Shown here one piece after another: positions 38,013-45,729 of a DNA stretch of 64,000 nt. A program made the position numbers and the translations under genes. Every line of letters starts with the position of its first letter. The first letter of the stretch is position 1. Below the pieces are notes generated by a model that made no database searches, was not told the DNA's origin, and saw only the letters and a program-made list of their open reading frames with translations. This stretch comes from Acetobacter fallax (GTDB lineage: Bacteria > Pseudomonadota > Alphaproteobacteria > Acetobacterales > Acetobacteraceae), in NCBI RefSeq assembly GCF_011516735.1, contig NZ_WOSX01000003.1, positions 110,269-174,268 on the forward strand. Reading direction: 5' to 3'.

Positions 38013-38297
38013 ATGAAAGTGAAGGCAACCCTGAGTTCAAAGCCCGAGTTGCGCTGGCTGCATTGAAGGAGACGCAGACGACAGCGGATCTGGCGTCGAA
38101 ATATGGCGTCCATCCCACGCTGGTGAGCGCATAGAGGCGACAGGCTCCGGACAATCCGGAAGCTGTTTTTGCAGACAAGACGGAACAGCAGGAAAGCCAG
38201 CGACACACAGAAGCTGAAATAGAGAAGTTCCACATCAGGATCGGTCAACTGGTGTGGTAGCCGAACGCGATTTTTTGTCACGTGCGTCAAGACGATG
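38013..38297 (+). pseudogene. IS3-family OrfA relic
   Basis: Reading frame with NPEFKARVALAALKETQTTADLASKYGVHPTLVSA, the classic HTH of IS3-family OrfA, broken by an in-frame TAG near 38132. It resumes as RRQAPDNPEAVF..AEIEKFHIRIGQLVW, then a frameshift to VAERDFLSRASRR with TGA overlapping the ATG of an OrfB start at 38295. So an ancestral orfA/orfB overlap survives but both are dead. Confidence 0.75.
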
Positions 38298-38645
38298 AAT
38301 CTGTCGCGTCGTCAGGAGATGATCGAATCTGATAATGAAGCGCTTTCGATTTCGAGACAACGCCATCTGGTTTCTCTCACATCGATATCGCTGAAGTGCA
38401 CACCGCAATGGAACGTCTCTACGTTTTCATTGCGTTCGACCGGACGCCGAAACTCGCTTTTTCAGAGAGGCGACGGTCAAACACTTCTGTTACGAAACGC
38501 ATGATCGTCTCCGCAGCTCCTCGCTGACATGGTCTCAGCCTGTAATTTTGCCTGGCGCTTCAAGGACCGCCACGGTCTCACTCCATACGAATTCATTTGC
38601 CGACAATGGGAAAAGGAACCATCACGGTTCAAACAAAACCCGTGA
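38295..38645 (+). pseudogene. Chimeric transposase relic (IS3 OrfB start, IS481 body)
   Basis: Begins as an IS3-type OrfB (MNLSRRQEMIESDNEALSIS), then runs into SHIDIAEVHTAMERLYVFIAFDRTPK, which is the start of the IS481-type catalytic core. After frame changes and an internal deletion the far C terminus appears: KHFCYETHDRLR and FKDRHGLTPYEFICRQWEK up to the stop at about 38645. Fragments of two families are joined with several frameshifts, so this is an old recombined relic. Confidence 0.7.
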
Positions 38646-38658
38646 CTAAATACTTATA

Positions 38659-38692
38659 AAAATAAGCCGCCCTGGGAGGAAACGGCTTATTT
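38659..38692 (-). terminator. Terminator-like hairpin after the GH30 gene
   Basis: AAATAAGCCG pairs with CGGCTTATTT around a 13-nt loop; leftward it continues TTTATAAGTATTT. It lies 150 nt past the GH30 stop and would end that operon. Confidence 0.5.
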
Positions 38693-38841
38693 ACGGGACA
38701 CTATCTATGCGTCAGCAAGAGAGTTCAGGGCGTGGTTTCAGGGCGCTGCCCGATGGCAAATGATACCACCGTGTCTGCCGTGCCGATATACCAGGACGGG
38801 ATCAGCGATCCACATCCCGGAAAGGTGAGATTTTGTGTCGA

Positions 38842-41800
38842 TCAAATGATGCTCGCACCATTTCCGAAATCCACATTCCACACCACACCTTCGGCATCCG
38901 TGACGGTCGAGGCGCCTGTCGTTGCCGTCGTAAAATCAGGCCCGTAAGCTGGCGATCCATTGCCGTTCCGAGCAAACGCTCTGAAAATCCTGCCGCCAAT
39001 CATGCCAGCCGCAATAACGGGATACGATCCGCTGGAAGCAGATGTTTGCAGGCCGCTGCCGGAGTAAGCCTGAGCATTACCAATAGCCTCCCACGTCAAG
39101 CCGTCAGTACTCTGGAAAAACTGAGCCGTAGCGTTTGCCACGACTGCCCCGTCATAAGCTGTGAAGCTGCCGCCTGACGCGTTGAGCACGCATCGGATGC
39201 CCCCCATGCTTCCTGTCGCGAGCGCGACCGGCGTGCCAGCCGTGCCAGTGAGAGCGAACAGGTTAAATTTAATGGCCGTCTTGTCGTAAATGTTGATCCC
39301 AGGCGTGCCGTCTGTCCCAAGCAGGAGACCAAAGGAGCAGTTCGCGGCCGCACTGTTCGTGTTGTTCGGATCGAAATCACCGAACAGGAACGTGTTTTTC
39401 GTGAACGCCGGGATAGCTGCCTTCGTATACCCCTTCAGATCGAGCCAGATTTCAGCATCAATGACGCCGTTCGTCAGGTCGATGCTTTTCTGCACCCACG
39501 CACCGCCGTCATTCGTTCCGACGGACAGATAATGAGCCGGGTCAGCGGGGAGGCTCGGTGTCGCGGACTGGTCAGCCGAATACGTGGTACCAACACCATT
39601 TGTCGCACCGACCTTCACGGATACAGCAGTCCCGTTGGTTAGTCCTGTGAGCGTGTAAGAACCAGCGGCCGTCAGCGTGGTAACCGGTGTGCTGGCGTCA
39701 TTCACAATGATCGGATAAGCGGCAATCGGGGACCCGCCATTGTTCGCAGGCGACGTGACCGTAACGACGATCTGCGCATTGCCGGCGACAAGAGCGACTG
39801 TCGGTGCGCCCGGTGCGGTAGCCGAGGCCCCCGGTGTCGCGCTCTCTGCGGCGCACTGAGCACCTTCGCCGACAGCATTGGTCGCGCTGGCCGTGAAGTA
39901 AACGGCTGTCCCGTTCGGTTCGGGTGACTGAACGTAGGTCACGGCACTGGCACCGTTCGCCGCCATCGTTCCAACCTTAGACAAGGCTGTTGTGCTGGTG
40001 CCGGAATAGATCGTGAAGGACGTGACTGTGGACCCGCCATTGTTCGCAGGAGGAGTGATCTGTATTGTTACCTGCGCATCACCCGGCGTTAGCGCGATTG
40101 TCGGCACATCGGGGACAGCCTCTGCGATCGGGGTCACCGTCGCCGTTTCAGACTGTGTTCCGGAAGATCCATCGGCATCGATCGGGGTTGCCGCGACATA
40201 GTAAAGCGAACCGGCGGTCAGCCCCGTCGCAGCATAGATCACAGCACTCGAGCCATTTGTGGCAACATTGCCTATTTTAGCCATCGTGCTCACAGAGGCG
40301 CCGGCATAGATATCAAAAGACGCTGCAGTTGTTCCGGTTGGGGCCGGCGTGACGGTGATGTTTGCGCCATTAACGGTGGCAGCTACAGAGACGGTCGGGA
40401 CACCAGCAGGAGGTGCCGTGACTTTCACAGAAATCTGTGCGGATGCAGGTCCATCGCCCCCCACGCTGAATGGTGTGAATGTCGCATAAATCGTCTGCCC
40501 GATCGACGTTCCAGGTGGCGTGAAACTCGTGACGTTTCCAGCCAGGACAGTCGACATCGACGTGTCGGTAGCGGATATGCCGGCAGTAACACGGATACCG
40601 GCAATATCGCACGTCGCGGTAGAGGGAAGCCCCCACGAGAATACAGGCAAGCCCCCACTCGATATTGCTGCCACATTCGTGAAAGCGCCGGGAACAGCAA
40701 GCGTTCCCGGAATGGCTACAACGTCTGCTGCAGACCATTCGATGGTGGAGAAATCATAGGGCTGCAGAGAGATCTGACGAGCCGTTCCGGTTATGCCATC
40801 ACGTACGACACATGTGTCGGCAATGCCCTGATTGTTGAATAGTGCGACCACAATCGTGCCATCCGGCGTCAGGCCAGCGATATTCTGGATGCCAGCATAA
40901 TTGATGCCGTAACCAGAATTCGTGCTCCGGATAATCTTCGTTCCGGGCGGGAATTTCGTTGCAATGTGCTTCAGATAGTAAAATTCTGCCGTTTCCGTAA
41001 CAGCCAGTGTGCTGCGGTTAAAGTCAAGAACGCCGTGGAAACTATTACCTTCGGTCAGAGACGCCTGCCACGGGCCGCCGATATCGTCCAGAATCATGTT
41101 CCAGAGCGTCAGAGAACAGCCCCATGCGCGGACGTTTCCGATGAACATTTCCGGGATCATCATCTGGGCACGGAATGTCGCTGTGAACCGATAGTCGGCG
41201 CAATATTCAGTCATGTGCGCACGAACGGGCTGATTTGTATATCCGACAACAAGACCGAGCTGATCAGAAACGCTACCCTCATAATTGTGAAAGGCATAGT
41301 CCTGAACATATGCTGACGCTGATTGCAGCGTCTCGGCATAGCGGTTCGCACCGGTCAGATCGTCAGCATAGCCCCACGACACGTCCCCGCCCATGACCAG
41401 CGTCTCAAGTCCGGTTTCGAGAAGGGCCATTTTCAAAATGGGTGCAAATGTCGCAAGGTTCGCAGCGGACCAGTATGTTGAAGGCCACGCACCGGAACCA
41501 AAGTTGTTTTCGTTACCCATTGTGAGCGCCCACACAGGGACACCGTGCGCCGCGTATGCCTGCACGAATTTACACAGGTAAAGTGCATACGCGTTAAAAA
41601 CCTGCGTGGTCGGATTGATCTGGCCAGCGTTCCAGCTCGGACCGGTGCCACCAGATCCCGGGCCTGAGTAGGCCTCTTTGCACATCAGCGGTGGAGTCCA
41701 GGCACTCCCGATGATTTTAACGTTGGGATTTACTTCGCAAATTTCGCGCAGGATAAGCAATTTGTATTGTTCGTCGTGCGGCATCGCAAACGTGCTGCAC

Positions 41801-42213
41801 GTCCAGTCATCAGTCACGGAATCTGCAATATAAGGTGCCCAGTTAGTGGCGCGATAATCGCATGGTCCGATTTCGGTGCGGATAGTATTCATCCCGCCAG
41901 AACCCCAGATCATATCATAGAGCCTGAGACGATCTGCTTTGGCTGGAAAATACGTGAGCAGATTATACGCGACACTGTCGGTGATCGCGCAACCACAACC
42001 GATCCACTCCTGCACGACCGTGTGCGGATCGACGACAATCTCATTTGATCCGCCATTATTCACCGCAGGCGCAAACGCTCCGACAGGCCGCTTCGTAACA
42101 GGCGTTGAAAGTGCGAGGTCTGTCACGGTGAGAACCGGCTGGACAATATCACCAGGCGCAAGCGCTGACTTACTGGCAGCATTGATGACGGAAGTTACTG
42201 GTGTAACGGACAT
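38842..42213 (-). CDS. GH30-type glycosidase with Fn3 modules, phage-tail-like
   Basis: 1123 residues. Residues about 60-490 match a GH30 (beta-glucosylceramidase/beta-glycosidase clan A) barrel: EWIGCGCAITDS, IIGSAWTPPLMCK, the acid/base VPVWALTMGNENNFG (Glu235), YAFHNYEG and the nucleophile HMTEYCADY (Glu336). Then four Fn3-like repeats (about 500-880; repeated pairs such as ANNGGS and PGAP/VPT linkers), and a C-terminal ~240-residue jelly-roll-like region (AHYLSVGTNDGGAW...) like tail-fibre tips. No signal peptide. Starts 3 nt after the upstream tail-like gene. Either a phage tail depolymerase or a secreted enzyme by another route; substrate unknown. Confidence 0.75.
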   Translation of the reverse strand: MSVTPVTSVINAASKSALAPGDIVQPVLTVTDLALSTPVTKRPVGAFAPAVNNGGSNEIVVDPHTVVQEWIGCGCAITDSVAYNLLTYFPAKADRLRLYDMIWGSGGMNTIRTEIGPCDYRATNWAPYIADSVTDDWTCSTFAMPHDEQYKLLILREICEVNPNVKIIGSAWTPPLMCKEAYSGPGSGGTGPSWNAGQINPTTQVFNAYALYLCKFVQAYAAHGVPVWALTMGNENNFGSGAWPSTYWSAANLATFAPILKMALLETGLETLVMGGDVSWGYADDLTGANRYAETLQSASAYVQDYAFHNYEGSVSDQLGLVVGYTNQPVRAHMTEYCADYRFTATFRAQMMIPEMFIGNVRAWGCSLTLWNMILDDIGGPWQASLTEGNSFHGVLDFNRSTLAVTETAEFYYLKHIATKFPPGTKIIRSTNSGYGINYAGIQNIAGLTPDGTIVVALFNNQGIADTCVVRDGITGTARQISLQPYDFSTIEWSAADVVAIPGTLAVPGAFTNVAAISSGGLPVFSWGLPSTATCDIAGIRVTAGISATDTSMSTVLAGNVTSFTPPGTSIGQTIYATFTPFSVGGDGPASAQISVKVTAPPAGVPTVSVAATVNGANITVTPAPTGTTAASFDIYAGASVSTMAKIGNVATNGSSAVIYAATGLTAGSLYYVAATPIDADGSSGTQSETATVTPIAEAVPDVPTIALTPGDAQVTIQITPPANNGGSTVTSFTIYSGTSTTALSKVGTMAANGASAVTYVQSPEPNGTAVYFTASATNAVGEGAQCAAESATPGASATAPGAPTVALVAGNAQIVVTVTSPANNGGSPIAAYPIIVNDASTPVTTLTAAGSYTLTGLTNGTAVSVKVGATNGVGTTYSADQSATPSLPADPAHYLSVGTNDGGAWVQKSIDLTNGVIDAEIWLDLKGYTKAAIPAFTKNTFLFGDFDPNNTNSAAANCSFGLLLGTDGTPGINIYDKTAIKFNLFALTGTAGTPVALATGSMGGIRCVLNASGGSFTAYDGAVVANATAQFFQSTDGLTWEAIGNAQAYSGSGLQTSASSGSYPVIAAGMIGGRIFRAFARNGNGSPAYGPDFTTATTGASTVTDAEGVVWNVDFGNGASII

Positions 42214-42216
42214 GTC

Positions 42217-43158
42217 TTAAAATCCACTTTTTGCAAAGATAGTTGTTCCACCATCATCAGTATAAAACGTGATGATTGTTGCCTGCCCGGATGTCGTTCC
42301 CACAGCAGGCATCCCGCCAACGTAAATAACGCCCGCAGTGACTACACCGCTACTGCTGACGACCTGAGCGGCAGGCAGTGCCACCGCATATCCCGTCGCC
42401 GCCTGCCGGATGATCAGCGTCACGCGCTGTTCCTGACCGGGCGTGCCGCCGGAGATCGAGAGTGTCAGCGCAGTGTTGGGGGTGACGTCAAATGTCGATG
42501 AGCCGGAAGCGGGAAAGACCAACGCATAAAGTGCGCCCGGTGCTGCCGTCATCGTGACGGGAACCGTGGTCGAGCCAGCCGATCCCCCGGTTCCGGTCAA
42601 GGCGGCAGACGCCAGTGCCGCCCCGATAGTTGTCCTGACCCCGGAAACCTCAACCGGATTTCCGGTAAGATCTGACGAGGAGGTCAGTACATCCGATGGC
42701 AATACCGCACTGCTGCTTCCAGCCGAAACAACGCTTTCAATCCCATTATCATCAATACTTATAATAAAGTTTGATACAATCAGACACCCGGATCTGGTTA
42801 TCCCGATAGTTTGCTCTGGTACAACGAGCGATGACGTATCGTGAATAAGCAGCGATGTATCGTTCTCTGGCACACTATATGCACCCGACGTTCCTGCAGC
42901 CCTGAAATATTCAACCGGCCAGTAAATAACCGCAGTGTCATCACCGGAGGCATTCTGAAACAGGCCCAGCGCATAGCAGTCCGACCATGGCGCAGATGGA
43001 GCCGGGAACAGAACAGGGACTTCTGACCGCGTTTCATGCCCTCCGCCCAGCGCACTGAACTGAACCGGAACACGGAAGTATCCCTCAGTATTTATTTCTG
43101 TTTTTTCAGAATCGAGAAGTCCGATATATCCGCTAAAAAACACTCTTTCTATCCACAA
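42217..43158 (-). CDS. Phage tail-like protein (possibly 5'-truncated)
   Basis: 313 residues; the frame opens at TTG 43158 with no ribosome-binding site. The N-terminal half is unrecognised (EVPVLFPAPSAPWSDCYALGLFQNASG). The C-terminal half has the pattern found in prophage tail/collar proteins of this family: TPNTALTLSISGGTPGQEQRVTLIIRQAATGYAVALP and a tail ITFYTDDGGTTIFAKS. It is directly followed by the GH30 protein, so the pair looks like tail-fibre cargo of a lost prophage. No capsid, terminase or integrase is present. Confidence 0.6.
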   Translation of the reverse strand: MWIERVFFSGYIGLLDSEKTEINTEGYFRVPVQFSALGGGHETRSEVPVLFPAPSAPWSDCYALGLFQNASGDDTAVIYWPVEYFRAAGTSGAYSVPENDTSLLIHDTSSLVVPEQTIGITRSGCLIVSNFIISIDDNGIESVVSAGSSSAVLPSDVLTSSSDLTGNPVEVSGVRTTIGAALASAALTGTGGSAGSTTVPVTMTAAPGALYALVFPASGSSTFDVTPNTALTLSISGGTPGQEQRVTLIIRQAATGYAVALPAAQVVSSSGVVTAGVIYVGGMPAVGTTSGQATIITFYTDDGGTTIFAKSGF

Positions 43159-43188
43159 ATATTGCGTATAGAGCTGATTTAGCAGTCC

Positions 43189-43341
43189 TCACCGTAAAAC
43201 ATCCTCGTAGATTTCTGAATCCGGGACGTCCTGTGTTTCATCAAAGCACACACAAACCAGCCTGTGCCCAATATTCCGGAGCCACGCCAGGCCCTGCGTG
43301 TCCGACATGCCGGAACGGCTACAGCGAGTCATTCTCGTCAT
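43189..43341 (-). CDS. Small ORF upstream of the tail-like gene
   Basis: A 50-codon ATG frame (MTRMTRCSRSGMSDTQGLAW..., ending SEIYEDVLR) stopping 30 nt before the tail-like gene. Even codon use and an amphipathic make-up suggest it might be a small phage gene, but no family is recognised and the start lacks a clear ribosome-binding site. Confidence 0.3.
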   Translation of the reverse strand: MTRMTRCSRSGMSDTQGLAWLRNIGHRLVCVCFDETQDVPDSEIYEDVLR

Positions 43342-43823
43342 CGTGTCACTTAGAATTTACCTGAACCGCAATGCTTCACATTCCGGTGCCTGCCAGCCTT
43401 TCAGCGCAAGATCACACATGGCACTCCGTCAGCAGATACTCCGTATTATCTATACTCGGGGTGAATCAGCGCTCGCTCCTTGTCGCTTCCCGGGCCAGCC
43501 CCGATTCTCTGGACAAATAATATGCGCTTACCAATCCTGTGATTCTTACAATGTAAAAATGAAGTGCTGAAAGGCTACCCGCGATTCATACCGCTGTCTG
43601 ATGGCACCTGGGCGTTCCCTGCCCGGAAGAGGCAACTTACAACCTGCCAGAACCGCCTCAGACAGTCATCTGACTCAAATGACTGCCAGATCACATTGAA
43701 ACAATACCGGGGAACATAAAGCTGGCTAACCTTGTCCCGATAGTGACAGCAGAGCTTCCCGAAGGCTAAACCTGCCGGGGGTTACCATTTTACCCCGGAA
43801 CAATCTTACATTTTCTGCTATTA
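43342..43823. other. Spacer without recognisable gene
   Basis: 482 nt between the small ORF and tRNA-Arg. One 90-codon plus-strand frame (43298-43570) is not convincing. I saw no integrase relic and no repeat of the tRNA-Arg 3' end in the visible flanks. Confidence 0.4.
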
Positions 43824-43900
43824 TGGCGGACCCGAAAGGATTCGAACCTTCGACCTTCGCCTTCGGAGGGCGACGCTCTATCCAGCTGAGCTACGGGTCC
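43824..43900 (-). tRNA. tRNA-Arg (anticodon CCG)
   Basis: Cloverleaf with acceptor GGACCCG/CGGGTCC, D-arm GCTC..GAGC, anticodon stem TCGCC/GGCGA with loop CTCCGAA, T-arm GAAGG-TTCGAAT-CCTTT (last pair a wobble), discriminator G and encoded CCA at 43824-43826. Its 3' end points at the decayed accessory stretch. Confidence 0.93.
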
Positions 43901-43981
43901 AGTGTGAGTGTTCCTACCGCAGTCGGAGTGTGGTTGCCAAGAGTGGTTTTGGCAGGACGCGAAAAAACCGGCACAGCCTGC

Positions 43982-45130
43982 TCATTGAGCCGGGAGAGCA
44001 TCCATCCGGGATGGCAGCAGGAAAAAGGGTTCCGCGCTCGTGGGTCCACTGGTTGCAGGATTTGCCGCGTGCAGACTTGCCCAGGTAGCAGCAGAAAGAT
44101 CGCCACCGGAAGGCAGGAGCATGTCCGGATCGGTGAACCATGAAAGAATATCATTCACAACGCGACCATGCGCTTTGTCACGCAGCAGGAGGTGGTGCCC
44201 ACCGGGAATGACATCGCGCCGCACGGTCTTCGGGAAACGGCGCCAGGTCAGAGCCATGACGTCCGCCGGAACAAGCTGGTCACGGTCGCCGTAGATAATG
44301 AGTGTCGGTCCATGCAAATTTTGTGCGCTGTGAGCGGCCGTTGACATCAGACCGACAAGACCACGCAGAGCGATCAGCTTTGTTGAGTGCAAAGTGAGAG
44401 GGTCGAAATAGAGCCGACGGAGAGCGGCGATATTATCGCTCGCGGTGATATGCACGGGTAATTCACGCCCTGTTACCCGACCATTCGGAGCAATAGCGGC
44501 GAGAAGGCGCACAGGGATGTCAGCACCGGCACCGAGATTCCAGGTTGCAGGCGCAAGGAGAATCGTTCCGGCAATCTTCGGCAGACCGGATCTGAGTTCA
44601 GAAGAGCGGGACATGGTCAGCATTGCGATCGCACCGCCCATACTTTCCCCCATGAGATAGAGCCGTGTGTCCGGGTGCTGCCGTGCGATAAAAGTAAGCT
44701 CTTCGACCGTATCCGCCACCATGCGCGCGACGCCGGGCCACCCACCCCTGTCTGGGGCTGCACCAAAACCCCGCTGATCCGGAGCCCATATCGTGAACCC
44801 TCGTGCGGCAAGAGCGGGAGCCGTCGTCTCCCAGGCATCGCGACTGTCGTTGAAACCATGAAGAGCAAGAATAATGCCGTGCTGCGGAGCGGTTGCGCGC
44901 CAGATTCGGAAGGGAATTCGTGCACCGTCAGAGAGAATAAGCGTTCGGTCTGGCGGGACCAGACGAGCATCCGCGATATAGCGCGCCGGAACATGGATGA
45001 CAGATTCGCTGGCGCACGCTGCGAGGAAAAGGGGAATTATCAGAGAGATCAGATGGCGAAGCGTCTTCCGAAAAGACCAGAAGCACTTAGCGTGATCCCA
45101 TTTTCGGAAAGTTATCCGGATGACGGACAC
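43982..45130 (-). CDS. Alpha/beta hydrolase lipoprotein (monoglyceride lipase/lysophospholipase-like)
   Basis: Serine hydrolase with a lipoprotein signal (LIIPLFLAACAS; lipidated Cys) so it is anchored in a membrane facing the periplasm. The fold is clear: ILALHGFNDSRDAWE (oxyanion HG), LYLMGESMGGAIAMLTM (nucleophile G-E-S-M-G), IIYGDRDQLVPADV (Asp) and VIPGGHHLLLRDK (His). Family members (PF12146 type) hydrolyse monoacylglycerols or lysophospholipids. The frame extends to 45250 into the divergent zinc-finger gene; GTG 45130 is the latest plausible upstream start and gives about 382 residues, but no start has a strong ribosome-binding site. Confidence 0.8.
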   Translation of the reverse strand: MSVIRITFRKWDHAKCFWSFRKTLRHLISLIIPLFLAACASESVIHVPARYIADARLVPPDRTLILSDGARIPFRIWRATAPQHGIILALHGFNDSRDAWETTAPALAARGFTIWAPDQRGFGAAPDRGGWPGVARMVADTVEELTFIARQHPDTRLYLMGESMGGAIAMLTMSRSSELRSGLPKIAGTILLAPATWNLGAGADIPVRLLAAIAPNGRVTGRELPVHITASDNIAALRRLYFDPLTLHSTKLIALRGLVGLMSTAAHSAQNLHGPTLIIYGDRDQLVPADVMALTWRRFPKTVRRDVIPGGHHLLLRDKAHGRVVNDILSWFTDPDMLLPSGGDLSAATWASLHAANPATSGPTSAEPFFLLPSRMDALPAQ

Positions 45131-45227
45131 AATGGCGTGGGGATGGTTTGAACTCACGGCGTTCCTGCGTATCATCCCGGGCATTATGGGCCAACAGGCC
45201 CGGGCGTTCAGAATCAGGATTTTTCTC

Positions 45228-45443
45228 ATGCTCATCCAGCCGATGAACACGACCCCAAAACCTCGTCTGGGTCACGTTGAAACGGTGATCGTGCAAACGC
45301 ACAAAATCTTCTGCGACGGGGGGCTGGGCGCACTTGGGCATCCGCGCGTGTGGTTAAAGATCGGCGGGCATCAGACATTTTGTCCTTATTGTTCGCGGCT
45401 GTTCGTGCTTGATCCGAATGCTGAGCCTGATACGACGCACTGA
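45228..45443 (+). CDS. CHCC-type zinc-finger protein (NDUFS6-like)
   Basis: 71 residues from ATG 45228, preceded by CAGGA. ETVIVQTHKIFCDGGLGALGHPRVWLKI..QTFCPYCSRLFV shows the Cys-His-Cys-Cys zinc site (PF10276), as in the complex I accessory subunit NDUFS6. Bacterial versions are short and of uncertain role. The track of codons upstream of 45228 is GC-biased noise that overlaps the divergent hydrolase gene. Confidence 0.85.
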   Translation: MLIQPMNTTPKPRLGHVETVIVQTHKIFCDGGLGALGHPRVWLKIGGHQTFCPYCSRLFVLDPNAEPDTTH

Positions 45444-45590
45444 GGTCGGCAGAACACCCTGAGCGGAAGAACGAAGACCGGGAACGATTGTCCTGCTGCC
45501 TGCGGACAGAGCCCACATTATGTGCCGCACGAAATCAGAATGACCTGCAGGGCGCAATTTTCCATGCTCTGTGCTATCTGAGATGCTCGT

Positions 45591-45616
45591 GACGGGTGGG
45601 GTGCAGTCCACCCGTC
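45591..45616. other. Strong hairpin in the polA upstream region
   Basis: GACGGGTGG / CCACCCGTC 9-bp perfect stem with an 8-nt loop. No U tract on either strand. It lies between the zinc-finger gene and polA, 114 nt before the polA start, and could be a weak terminator or leader element. The rest of the 286-nt spacer shows nothing. Confidence 0.4.
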
Positions 45617-45729
45617 AGCCCCAAATTTCAGGTTCGGGGTTTTTGCCGTTCGCTTTTCGTTTTATCCGGTATCCATATCGGATCGGGCGATGGTGCCGGA
45701 CCGGGCTTCAGCTTTAAGGCGACTCATTC

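Noticed and set aside
43298..43570. 90-codon plus-strand frame between the tail-like gene and tRNA-Arg
   Set aside because: No ribosome-binding site, no family features, and it overlaps a more plausible small minus-strand frame.
45120..45227. N-terminal extension of the zinc-finger protein
   Set aside because: It overlaps the start of the divergent hydrolase gene; ATG 45228 with CAGGA gives a normal-length protein.
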